In this document: positions 1 through 6,763 of the stretch, in pieces | Layout: each line of letters begins with the position of its first letter | How positions within the stretch are numbered: the stretch's first letter is position 1 | NCBI GenBank assembly: GCA_023392135.1 | Contig: JAEVZQ010000496.1 | Span: 1 to 6,763 of the forward strand | Source of the DNA: Pseudomonadota bacterium | GTDB lineage: Bacteria > Pseudomonadota > Alphaproteobacteria > Rhizobiales > Hyphomicrobiaceae | Reading direction: 5' to 3' | DNA length: 6,763 nucleotides | The notes under the pieces: model-generated | The model's input: the letters and a program-made list of their open reading frames with translations, nothing else | Told to the model about the DNA's origin: nothing | The model's database searches: none | Program-made: the position numbers and the translations under genes

Positions 1-2
1 CC

Positions 3-377
3 TTCAGGGTGGCCTCAGGTGGCGGCTTGGTGCCCCTTCCGGTCCGGAAGCCGCCGCCAGATGTCGCACAGTGGCAGGTTCGGCTGAACGTACGCAACGG
101 CGGTGGAGTAGAGTCCGCACCGGAGCTACCGGTCCGCCGGTCGGAGGCTGTTGCAATGAACGAGGCCAGCCACCTTGGCGGCCCGGAGGCGGAGCCAGCC
201 GACGTTACACCGGAACCCTATGCCCCCGATGATCAGGTCGCGCTTTTCCTGCGCGCTGCCCACACTGCGGCCTGCCGTCGCTTTGGCACCGTGCTCGGTC
301 CGGAGGCAAATGAGGCGCATCGAAACCACTTTCACCTCGACATGGCAAAGCGCAAGCATCGCAACTACTGCGAATGA
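3..377 (+). CDS. Extensin-like C-terminal domain protein, 3' end; 5' part missing or degenerate
   Basis: The last ~45 codons (bases ~246-377) read like the end of the bacterial extensin-like C-terminal domain family (secreted, presumably cell-envelope proteins of unknown biochemical role). Visible hallmarks are FLRAAHTAACRRFGTVLGP, the histidine motif NHFHLD and a terminal YCE. The frame is open from base 3 with no stop, so the gene may start before the window; GTG at 9 is the first in-frame start codon. The first ~70 codons show nothing of this family. The SEHA/GNAxD motif, expected some 45-60 residues before FLRA, is absent from all three plus frames. The gene is therefore either an unusual variant or a remnant whose tail is fused to unrelated sequence. 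It lies 90 bases upstream of hemB on the same strand. I am confident of the tail's family, not of the gene being intact. Confidence 0.55.
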   Translation, partial: FRVASGGGLVPLPVRKPPPDVAQWQVRLNVRNGGGVESAPELPVRRSEAVAMNEASHLGGPEAEPADVTPEPYAPDDQVALFLRAAHTAACRRFGTVLGPEANEAHRNHFHLDMAKRKHRNYCE

Positions 378-431
378 TTGTTCCAGGTCTGAACGCGCAC
401 TTGCCATCGGCGCCTGAGCCGACGATGGTGA

Positions 432-1523
<1,092 letters not shown>

Positions 1524-1586
1524 CTGTCGCCATTGCGTCGGCTGCGGGGCCGGGCGCACCGGCTGAAGCGCCGGCTGCAGGAGTAC

Positions 1587-2149
1587 ATGAGGCTATCACT
1601 GTGCTCCGCGCTCACGTGGGTTCAGCCCTTCTTCAACAATCCTGTCGCCCTTGCGCGCAGCAACGCGTTCATTGTCACCGTGACTCCGATCGGCGTCGCG
1701 GTAACGGTGCTGGCCCTTGCCGTCGCTTTGGCGTTGCTCGGCGTGATGCGCTGGAGCCGGTTCGGGCGCTGCTGGCGCGCGTGCGCACCCCACGGCGGCT
1801 GCGATGCTCGGCGTCGACTTTTCAGGCATCCTCGCGACGACCTTCGTTCTGGCCGCGGCAATGGCTGGGCTCGCCGGGGCAATCGTCACGTTTTATTACG
1901 GCGGTGTCGGCTATTCCGGCGGGATCGTTTTCGGCCTCAAATCGCTGATTGCAGCGATCGTCGGCGACATCGGATCGGTGCCGGGGGCCTTTCTCGGGGG
2001 CCATTCTCGTCGGCGGGGCCGAGGCCCTGTGGTCGGCGCTGTTTCCGATCGAGTATCGCGATCTGGCGATTTATGGAATGCTCGCTACCTTTTTGATCTG
2101 GCGGCCCGGGGGCCTCCTCAGTGTTCGCGACGCGTTTTCCCGGCGATGA
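1587..2149 (+). pseudogene. livH: Broken LivH-type branched-chain amino acid ABC permease (5' truncated, two frame breaks)
   Basis: LivH is one of the two inner-membrane permeases of branched-chain amino acid ABC importers. Here its C-terminal ~60% can be pieced together from three frames. The first (to ~1787) gives FNNPVALARSNAF, a hydrophobic helix and SRFGRCWRACA. The second (~1789-1995) gives PTAAAMLGVDFSGI and GLKSLIAAIVGDIGSVPGAF. The third (~2000-2149) gives AILVGGAEALWSALFPIEYR and ends RPGGLLSVRDAF. This order and the motifs GDIGSVPGAFLG, EYRD and RPGGLL fit LivH rather than LivM. The second break is explained by one extra G in the run at 1995-1999 (CTCGGGGGCC). The first, near 1785-1790, needs a shift of one base or loss of two. 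The N-terminal ~130 residues of a LivH are absent, since hemB ends only 63 bases upstream. Sequencing error could explain the G-run break but not the truncation. No partner livM, livG, livF or receptor gene is nearby. ATG 1587 is only a nominal boundary. Confidence 0.85.
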
Positions 2150-2263
2150 ACCGCATAGAGTGTCACGGAGCTTGATTACACGCGAGTGGCTCACTTACTT
2201 TCAATTGACGCGAGGGTTGTCAAAGCCCCTGCGGTTCGCCCCCGTCTCCGGAACGCCACGCGA

Positions 2264-3004
2264 ATGACAGAGCAGCAGAAGAATTTCCCCGAGTTCTACG
2301 TCACGGCTCCACAACCGTGCCCGTATCTGCCCGGCAGGCTCGAGCGGAAGCTGTTCACGCACCTGACGCACGACAAGCCCGTGGCCCTGGTGGACAACCT
2401 GCTGAAGGGTGGTTTCAGGCGCAGCCAGAACATCGCCTACATGCCCTATTGCGAGGGCTGCCAGTCAAGCGAGTCGGTGCGCGTGGCCCTCGATGAGTTC
2501 AAGCTCAACCGCAGCTTCCGGCGTGTGCTGGACACCAACAGGGATCTGGCTGTCCGGCGCGTTCCCTCGCGTCCCACGGCCGAGCAGTATGCCCTGTTCA
2601 GGGACTACATCGATGCGCGCCATGCCGACGGCGGCATGGCCGACATGACGGTCCTCGACTACGCCATGATGGTCGAGGACAGTGTCGTGGAGACCTTCCT
2701 GACCGAGTACCGGGTGCGAAGCGATGCCGGCCTCGATGCAGCAACGGCTGGGCCGCTGACCGGGGTAGCGCTATGCGATCGCCTCTCCGATGGCGTTTCC
2801 ATGGTCTACAGCTTCTACGACACGGAGGTGCCGCGCCGCAGCATCGGTACGCACATGATACTTGAGCACATCGAGTACACGCGCACGCTCGGACTGCCCT
2901 ATCTCTACCTGGGCTACTGGATCGAGGGCTCCAGGAAAATGAGCTACAAGACGCGATTCCAGCCGCAGGAGCACCTGACCAGCAACGGATGGGTCAGAGC
3001 TTAG
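2264..3004 (+). CDS. bpt: Aspartate/glutamate leucyltransferase (bacterial N-end-rule transferase)
   Basis: Bpt transfers leucine from Leu-tRNA to proteins bearing N-terminal Asp or Glu, marking them for ClpS/ClpAP degradation in the cytoplasm; it is homologous to eukaryotic ATE1. The 246-residue product matches the family length. The N-terminal domain carries CPYLPG (19-24), GFRRSQNIAYMPYCEGC (50-66) and SVRVALDEF (71-79). The C-terminal acetyltransferase-like (GNAT) half carries GVALCDRLSDGVSMVYSFYD (167-186), RRSIGTHMILEHI (191-203) and LPYLYLGYWIEGSRKMSYK (211-229). The usual CxxCxxC cluster reads Cys63, Cys66, Ser69, so the third cysteine is lost. ATG 2264 was preferred because homology begins just after it (FPEFYVTAPQPCPYLPG); in-frame starts from 2186 would add up to 26 unconvincing residues. 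GGAA at 2250-2253 is a modest ribosome site. The gene lies 114 bases after the livH wreck and converges with the minus-strand gene ending at 3087. Confidence 0.95.
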   Translation: MTEQQKNFPEFYVTAPQPCPYLPGRLERKLFTHLTHDKPVALVDNLLKGGFRRSQNIAYMPYCEGCQSSESVRVALDEFKLNRSFRRVLDTNRDLAVRRVPSRPTAEQYALFRDYIDARHADGGMADMTVLDYAMMVEDSVVETFLTEYRVRSDAGLDAATAGPLTGVALCDRLSDGVSMVYSFYDTEVPRRSIGTHMILEHIEYTRTLGLPYLYLGYWIEGSRKMSYKTRFQPQEHLTSNGWVRA

Positions 3005-3046
3005 ATTCTCGCCAGGATAGTATCTGGTGATCGGTATTCTTCCGGC

Positions 3047-3064
3047 TCCCTGGCTGGGACTTTT
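3047..3064 (+). terminator. Weak candidate terminator in the convergent gap after bpt
   Basis: TCCC (3047-3050) and GGGA (3056-3059) can pair around the loop TGGCT, followed by C and four T. The stem is only 4 bp, so the call is weak. The position, 43 bases after the bpt stop and before the end of the convergent gene, is right for a terminator. Nothing better is visible between 3005 and 3086. Confidence 0.2.
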
Positions 3065-3086
3065 CGCTACTGATAGTCGGCAATAG

Positions 3087-3389
3087 TCATTCCAACGGGT
3101 ACTGGCCGCAGACATATCGCGCGACGCATTGTTGAAGCGTTTCCCCGGTCAAGGCCCGCTGGGCCTCGCAGAAGCGCACGCAATCCTCGTAGGTGCGGCG
3201 GGGGCGCGGATACCTATCGCAGTTCTTCTCGAGAATGCACTGGCGAAGGGTCATGGACGCCGGCGCATTATCCCGACAGTCCTGCACGCATTCATAGAAG
3301 GTCCAGGTTTCGATGGAATCCGCTACGCTCTGGGCACAGAAAGTCAGGTAGCCGACGCCTAGTGCGCCAGCCACGAGAAGACCCCGCAT
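3087..3389 (-). CDS. Small secreted cysteine-rich protein with two tandem CX3C-X12/13-CX5C repeats
   Basis: I do not recognise this 100-residue protein as a named family. Residues 1-23 form a signal peptide: short basic start MRG, hydrophobic core, and SVA before Asp24 as a likely signal peptidase I site. Cys18 is not in a lipobox. The mature part consists of two similar units. Unit 1 has Cys34, Cys38, Cys51 and Cys57; unit 2 has Cys70, Cys74, Cys88 and Cys94. Spacing is C-x3-C-x12-C-x5-C and C-x3-C-x13-C-x5-C. Shared residues include a Tyr or Tyr-Glu just before the first Cys, Cys-Val, Thr-Leu and Gln-Cys near the third, and Tyr-Pro after the fourth. Eight mature cysteines suggest four disulfides in the periplasm or outside. 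Signal peptide plus conserved internal repeat is why this strand is taken as coding. It follows argH on the same strand after 59 bases and may be cotranscribed; a purine-rich stretch (AGGGGGAA, then GGGGA) precedes the ATG. Function is unknown. Confidence 0.75.
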   Translation of the reverse strand: MRGLLVAGALGVGYLTFCAQSVADSIETWTFYECVQDCRDNAPASMTLRQCILEKNCDRYPRPRRTYEDCVRFCEAQRALTGETLQQCVARYVCGQYPLE

Positions 3390-3448
3390 GTCCCCGAGTT
3401 CCCCCTGGGTCTATTGCCCCCTTATTCGCAGAAGAGCTTAAACTCTGA

Positions 3449-4858
3449 TCAGACCTGCCCCAATCGCTTTATCCAGGTGCGCGCCATTTCGAGGACATTG
3501 TGTGGCGCGGTTCCCCCATAGCTGATGCGGCTCTTGACGGAATTCTCGACGCCCAGCACGGAGTAGACGCTCTCGGTGACTCGCGGCTCGATCGCCTGCA
3601 TAGCTTCCAGTGGCACATCCTCGAGCTCGACTCCGCGCGCCTCCGCCTCGGCGACGATGCGGCCGGTGACGTGATGGGCGTCGCGGAAGGGCAGGTTGAG
3701 AGTGCGGACAAGCCAGTCCGCGAGGTCGGTTGCCGTCGCGTATCCACGTCCCGCGGCACGGCGCATCGCCTCGGCATCAGGTTCCATATCTTCGATCATG
3801 CCAGCCATCGCGGCGATTGCGAGCGCGAAGCTGTCGAGCGCGTCGAACGTGACTTCCTTGTCCTCCTGCATGTCCTTGGAATAGGTCAGCGGCAGGCCCT
3901 TCATCACCATCAGCAGGCTCTGGAAGGCGGCTGCGATGCGCCCGACCTTGGCGCGGACCAGCTCCGCTGCATCCGGGTTGCGCTTCTGCGGCATGATGGA
4001 GGAGCCGGTGGTGAACCGGTCCGAAAGCCGGATGAACCCGAACTGCGGCGTCATCCAGATCACGATCTCCTCGGCAAGACGCGACAGATGCATCGCCGCG
4101 ATGCTTGCTGCAGCCATTGTTTCCAGCGCGAAGTCGCGATCCGAGACGCCGTCGAGGGAGTTCGCTGTCGGCCTGTCGAAGCCGAGCGCCTGTGTCGTCA
4201 TCTCCCGGTCGATCGGGAACGAGGTGCCCGCGAGTGCGGCCGAGCCGAGCGGGTTTTCGTTGAGCCGCGCACGCGCATCCCTGAGCCGGCCGCGATCCCG
4301 CGCCAGCATCTCGATGTAGGCGAGCAGGTGATGGCCGAACGTGACGGGTTGCGCAGGCTGCAGATGGGTGAAGCCCGGCATGATGGTTTCCGCGTTTGCC
4401 TCCGCTTTGCGCGCAAGAACCATCTGCAACCTGGCAAGCCCGGCATCTAGCCCGTCGATCCTGTCACGGACGTAGAGCCGGAAATCCAGCGCCACCTGGT
4501 CGTTGCGGGAGCGAGCGGTATGGAGCCGTCCGGCGGGGGCGCCGATGATCTCCCTGAGGCGCGCCTCGATGTTCATGTGCACGTCCTCGAGCGCGCGCGA
4601 AAACGTGAACCGCCCCGTCTCTATCTCGCCCATGATCTGGTCGAGACCGGCCTGGATGCTGGCCTCGTCCTCTTTCGAGATGATGCCCTTGGCGGCGAGC
4701 ATTGCCGCATGCGCCTTTGAGCCACGGATATCCTGGGGGGCAAGAGCTTTGTCGAAGCCGATGGAGTCGTTAATCTCCTCCATGATCTCGGCCGGTGACA
4801 TGGCGAACCGGCCTCCCCACATTTTGTTGGCCGGGCCGTTGGCCGAGTTGTCGTCCAT
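3449..4858 (-). CDS. argH: Argininosuccinate lyase
   Basis: ArgH splits argininosuccinate into arginine and fumarate, the last step of arginine biosynthesis, as a cytoplasmic homotetramer of the fumarase/aspartase superfamily. The 469-residue product has normal length and all three conserved regions: [15 protein letters not shown] (112-126), [17 protein letters not shown] (161-177) with the catalytic-type His165, and the superfamily signature [12 protein letters not shown] (285-296) on the mobile loop with its catalytic serine. Other family blocks are MWGGRF (13-18), LEDVHMNIE (90-98) and the C-terminal [13 protein letters not shown] (447-459). ATG 4858 has a GGGAG about 10 bases upstream; the internal Met13 before WGGRF is a less likely start. 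The gene diverges from tlpA across 62 bases and is followed by the small cysteine-rich gene. A divergent argH/tlpA pair is, from memory, common in alphaproteobacteria. Confidence 0.98.
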   Translation of the reverse strand: MDDNSANGPANKMWGGRFAMSPAEIMEEINDSIGFDKALAPQDIRGSKAHAAMLAAKGIISKEDEASIQAGLDQIMGEIETGRFTFSRALEDVHMNIEARLREIIGAPAGRLHTARSRNDQVALDFRLYVRDRIDGLDAGLARLQMVLARKAEANAETIMPGFTHLQPAQPVTFGHHLLAYIEMLARDRGRLRDARARLNENPLGSAALAGTSFPIDREMTTQALGFDRPTANSLDGVSDRDFALETMAAASIAAMHLSRLAEEIVIWMTPQFGFIRLSDRFTTGSSIMPQKRNPDAAELVRAKVGRIAAAFQSLLMVMKGLPLTYSKDMQEDKEVTFDALDSFALAIAAMAGMIEDMEPDAEAMRRAAGRGYATATDLADWLVRTLNLPFRDAHHVTGRIVAEAEARGVELEDVPLEAMQAIEPRVTESVYSVLGVENSVKSRISYGGTAPHNVLEMARTWIKRLGQV

Positions 4859-4920
4859 GGATCGGGGCTCCCGGTTCAGGTTGCAACGCGTTCGCTATCG
4901 AGAAAGGGGCCGAGCACGCT
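4859..4920. promoter_or_regulatory. Divergent argH/tlpA intergenic region with two overlapping 8-bp palindromes
   Basis: Only 62 bases separate the start codons of argH (-) and tlpA (+), so both promoters and leaders must fit here or run into the coding regions. The palindromes GTTGCAAC (4880-4887) and AACGCGTT (4885-4892) overlap by three bases near the middle. They could form an operator, but may be chance. AAGGGG at about 4904-4909 is the likely ribosome site for tlpA. No convincing -35/-10 pair is visible on either strand. Confidence 0.4.
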
Positions 4921-5565
4921 ATGTTGAACTCGACATCCGCCAGATCCGGGCTTGTTGTCCTCGCGGCCGCGCTGGTCGGATTCGGCGCGGTATACGTCAC
5001 CCTGGGCCGGCATGACAACGTCGGGACGACGGAACCCGCGCCCCAAGCTCCCGCGACCACGGCAGCGAAGCTTCCGGCAGGCCCCGGCACCAATCAGCTG
5101 AGCAAGGGCCACATGGCCGCCTTCGTGTTCAAGAAGGCGCCGGAGCCGCTGCCCGAGTTCACCTTCTTCGATGGCACTGGCGCTGAGCGCAGCCTGAAGG
5201 ATTGGCAGGGCAAAGTCGTTCTCCTGAACCTCTGGGCGACATGGTGCGCCCCCTGCCGCAAGGAGATGCCCGCGCTCGATCGCCTCCAGCAGGCGCTCGG
5301 GTCAGATAAATTTCAAGTGGTGGCGCTGAGCGTCGATAGGGGTGGCGCCGAAGCCTCGAAGAAGTTCCTGGATCAGATCGACGTCGGAGCCCTGGACCTT
5401 TTCGTCGACCCAACTTCCCGCGCGACCTCAGATCTCAAAGCCGTCGGCCTGCCGACGACCCTCCTCATCGACGCCCAAGGCCGCGAAATCGGCCGTCTCA
5501 CCGGCCCCGCGGAATGGGACAGCGAGGATGCGAAGCGGCTGATCGAGGCGACGCTCGGTAGCTGA
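4921..5565 (+). CDS. tlpA: Membrane-anchored TlpA-like thiol:disulfide oxidoreductase
   Basis: This is a thioredoxin-fold reductase of the TlpA/ResA group, predicted to face the periplasm and keep target cysteines reduced. In rhizobial TlpA the known role is maturation of cytochrome oxidase; the exact partner here is inferred. The 214-residue product has an N-terminal membrane anchor (about residues 10-28), an Ala/Pro/Thr-rich linker (about 35-55) and the redoxin domain (about 75-212). The active site is WATWCAPCRKEMP (105-117) with Cys109 and Cys112. The cis-proline is Pro178 in GLPTTLLID (176-184). ATG 4921 places the hydrophobic anchor right at the N terminus and follows AAGGGG by about 11 bases; the open frame upstream runs antisense into argH and is discarded. 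The gene is divergent from argH. No thiol-system partner follows it, and the next gene starts 333 bases later. Confidence 0.93.
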   Translation: MLNSTSARSGLVVLAAALVGFGAVYVTLGRHDNVGTTEPAPQAPATTAAKLPAGPGTNQLSKGHMAAFVFKKAPEPLPEFTFFDGTGAERSLKDWQGKVVLLNLWATWCAPCRKEMPALDRLQQALGSDKFQVVALSVDRGGAEASKKFLDQIDVGALDLFVDPTSRATSDLKAVGLPTTLLIDAQGREIGRLTGPAEWDSEDAKRLIEATLGS

Positions 5566-5629
5566 CCGCTTCGCCTGCATCTCCGAATACCTCTCAATTT
5601 GTTTGCCTCGTCAATTTCGTAACTAGCGG

Positions 5630-5664
5630 CGCCAGCCCGGGCGTTTGCCCGGGCCGAAATGGCG
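5630..5664. terminator. GC-rich hairpin downstream of tlpA, candidate terminator
   Basis: Two copies of the self-complementary octamer GCCCGGGC (5635-5642 and 5647-5654) flank the loop GTTT, giving an 8-bp all-GC stem. An outer arm CGCCA (5630-5634) can pair with TGGCG (5660-5664), leaving a five-base bulge CGAAA on the 3' side. There is no T run after the stem, so it is not a textbook Rho-independent terminator. Its position 65 bases after the tlpA stop suggests transcript-end formation or stabilisation. Confidence 0.4.
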
Positions 5665-5745
5665 GAATAGTCCTGTTTCGTCCTGCTCCAGCAAGGAATA
5701 TGCCGCCTTGTCGGGCCCGTTGACACCATTGTTGGGGCATGACAC

Positions 5746-5784
5746 AGTTTCGAGAAAAGAAATCGAGTATCGAAAATCGAAACT
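5746..5784. promoter_or_regulatory. Inverted repeat AGTTTCGA/TCGAAACT upstream of the TRAP gene
   Basis: AGTTTCGA (5746-5753) and its exact reverse complement TCGAAACT (5777-5784) flank a 23-base AT-rich spacer. The patch lies 115 bases before the TRAP receptor start, a plausible operator position. TRAP operons are often controlled by local GntR- or IclR-type regulators, but none is in the window, so any link to a specific factor is a guess. Confidence 0.35.
5762..5782 (+). repeat. Three tandem heptamers, consensus ATCGARW
   Basis: ATCGAGT (5762-5768) is followed directly by two copies of ATCGAAA (5769-5775 and 5776-5782). A related TTCGAGA lies at 5749-5755. The exact 7-base phasing sits inside the AT-rich patch and overlaps the right arm of the inverted repeat. 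It may be a binding array or simple-repeat noise. Confidence 0.45.
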
Positions 5785-5881
5785 AAAAAAGGTCGTCCGA
5801 AGTCCTTTTTCGGGCATTCCGGGATGGTCGAGCTTACCCGCTGATGACGGGCGGGCGACGGGAGCTTATCGTGTTTCGTGC

Positions 5882-5890
5882 AGGGAGAGG
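5882..5890 (+). promoter_or_regulatory. Ribosome binding site of the TRAP receptor gene
   Basis: AGGGAGAGG ends 8 bases before ATG 5899. It is the best ribosome site in the window and fixes the start of the downstream gene, whose N terminus then begins directly with a signal peptide. Confidence 0.7.
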
Positions 5891-5898
5891 GTTTGCTC

Positions 5899-6763
5899 AT
5901 GCGACTGGTACATAAACTGGCATGTTTCGTTGCGGCGGGCGTGGTTATGACTGCGGCTGGTGTCGCTGCAAACGCGGCCGAGTTCAACTGGCGCATTCAG
6001 AGCAATCTCAACCCTGGAGAGCCGGGCTACGTCGCGGTCGAGGAGAAGTTCGCGAAGCTTGCGGAGGAGATGTCGGGTGGTCGTATCGCATTTCAGGTCT
6101 TCCCGGTAGGAGCTTTGTTCCCGGTCCAGGAAGGCCTCGAGGCCGTTGGCGCCGGCATTGTGGAGATGGGCGTTCTCACTGGCGGCTATTTCGCCGGTAA
6201 GATCGGACCTATGGCAAACCTCGAAAATGGTGTCCCCGGATCTCTGCGGACGCCAATCGAGCGCTACAACTTCTTCTACAAATATGGATTCCTGGATCTG
6301 GTCCGTGAAGCTTATGCCAAGCATGGTATTTTTTATCATGGGCCGCAGCTCTCCCCACCGTGGGACATAGTCTCCAAGAAGCCGATTACGTCAGCAGAAG
6401 ACTTCAAAGGCCTGAAAATCCGCTCGTTCGGGCTGGAAGCAAAGTGGTACGAGAAGATGGGCGCGACGCCGGTCTTCATGGGAGGCGGTGACATCTATAC
6501 CGGCCTGGCCACTGGTACGATCGACGCGGCTCGCTGGGCCAGCCCTGCAGGCAACAAGAACAACTCTTACCACGAGGTCGCGAAGTACTACGTGCAGCCG
6601 TCGCCGATGCCGGTTCCGAACAATTTCTTCGCGGTCAACACGGCTGCCTGGAATCAGCTGCCGGATGATCTCAAGGCTATCCTGAACGAGGCCGCTGTTG
6701 CATCCTCTTTCGACTACATCGCGCGCAGCGCAATGACCGATGCCAAGGCGATGCGGGATATGC
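5899..6763 (+). CDS. TRAP transporter periplasmic substrate-binding protein, DctP family (3' end cut by window)
   Basis: This is the extracytoplasmic receptor of a tripartite ATP-independent periplasmic (TRAP) transporter, which delivers organic acids to a sodium-driven DctQ/DctM membrane pair. The 288 codons present run off the window; a full protein is usually about 330-370 residues. Residues 1-26 are a signal peptide (basic MRLVHK, hydrophobic core, ANA before Ala27). Family features follow: SGGRIAFQVFPVGALFP (59-75), an aromatic stretch near ERYNFFYKYGF (121-131), and SAEDFKGLKIRSFG (165-178), where Arg175 is at the position that binds the substrate carboxylate in DctP proteins. Then come GGGDIYTGLATGTIDAARW (195-213) and NNFFAVN (241-247). 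The overall style recalls the 2-oxoacid/carboxylate receptors (TakP-like), but the substrate cannot be fixed from sequence alone. No dctQ or dctM is visible; they would be expected beyond the right edge. Confidence 0.92.
   Translation, partial: MRLVHKLACFVAAGVVMTAAGVAANAAEFNWRIQSNLNPGEPGYVAVEEKFAKLAEEMSGGRIAFQVFPVGALFPVQEGLEAVGAGIVEMGVLTGGYFAGKIGPMANLENGVPGSLRTPIERYNFFYKYGFLDLVREAYAKHGIFYHGPQLSPPWDIVSKKPITSAEDFKGLKIRSFGLEAKWYEKMGATPVFMGGGDIYTGLATGTIDAARWASPAGNKNNSYHEVAKYYVQPSPMPVPNNFFAVNTAAWNQLPDDLKAILNEAAVASSFDYIARSAMTDAKAMRDM

Larger units (their letters stand above)
5566..5898. other. 333-base gene-free region between tlpA and the TRAP receptor gene
   Basis: No convincing gene is seen on either strand. 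The first part is GC-rich and holds a strong hairpin (5630-5664). The middle (about 5744-5812) is markedly A/T-rich for this window and holds tandem heptamers, an inverted repeat and an A-tract/T-tract hairpin (AAAAAGG 5786-5792 with CCTTTTT 5804-5810). A perfect TTGACA lies at 5720-5725, but the base block 17 further on (CACAGT, 5743-5748) is a poor -10, so no promoter is called. The last part leads to a strong ribosome binding site. A short minus-strand open frame (5817-5623) has no recognisable motif and is not called. The region probably contains the tlpA terminator and the TRAP operon promoter. Confidence 0.6.

Noticed and set aside
3129..3362. Plus-strand frame opposite the cysteine-rich gene
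   Set aside because: It has neither a signal peptide nor a conserved repeat; the minus-strand reading has both.
3500..4450. Long plus-strand open frame opposite argH (316 codons)
   Set aside because: It is antisense to a fully motif-supported argH and shows no recognisable domain.
5720..5748. TTGACA at 5720-5725 as a sigma-70 promoter
   Set aside because: The -35 is perfect, but the block 16-18 bases downstream is a poor -10 match, so it was only noted in the region description.
5786..5810. AAAAAGG/CCTTTTT pairing as a terminator
   Set aside because: The stem is mostly A-T with an 11-base loop and is therefore weak; it may be a by-product of the AT-rich patch.
5623..5817. Minus-strand frame of 64 codons in the intergenic region
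   Set aside because: It ends plausibly (FGPGKRPGWRR) but shows no recognisable motif, starts within the AT-rich patch and overlaps the hairpin, so it is too weak to call a gene or remnant.
5866..6339. Minus-strand frame of 157 codons across the start of the TRAP gene
   Set aside because: The plus strand here reads a clear signal peptide and DctP domain behind a strong ribosome binding site, so this is a shadow.

Overview
The window is GC-rich chromosomal DNA. Its gene content (a magnesium-type HemB, a bacterial aspartate/glutamate leucyltransferase, argH divergent from a membrane-anchored TlpA thioredoxin, a TRAP solute receptor, an extensin-like C-terminal domain) points to an alphaproteobacterium, probably of the Rhizobiales/Hyphomicrobiales or a near relative. 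This placement rests on family knowledge and recalled gene neighbourhoods, not on a search.

Layout. Bases 3-377 (+) hold the end of an extensin-like domain protein whose upstream part does not look like the family. hemB (468-1523, +) encodes porphobilinogen synthase. Bases 1587-2149 (+) are a wrecked LivH-type branched-chain amino acid permease: the N-terminal half is missing and two frame breaks are visible. bpt (2264-3004, +) encodes an N-end-rule aminoacyl transferase. It converges with a two-gene minus-strand unit: argH (4858-3449) followed by a small secreted cysteine-rich protein (3389-3087) built of two tandem repeats. tlpA (4921-5565, +) diverges from argH across 62 bases. A 333-base gene-free stretch (5566-5898) carries a GC-rich hairpin, an AT-rich patch with tandem 7-base repeats, and a good ribosome binding site. 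It precedes a TRAP transporter receptor gene (5899 to the window end, +) that is cut by the window edge.

How the genes relate. These are mostly separate housekeeping functions: haem synthesis, protein turnover, arginine synthesis, periplasmic thiol chemistry and solute uptake. No defence system, mobile element, CRISPR array, tRNA or rRNA is visible. The least explained items are the repeat-built cysteine-rich exported protein, the livH wreck between hemB and bpt, and the repeat patch upstream of the TRAP gene. I see no convincing undescribed multi-gene system here.
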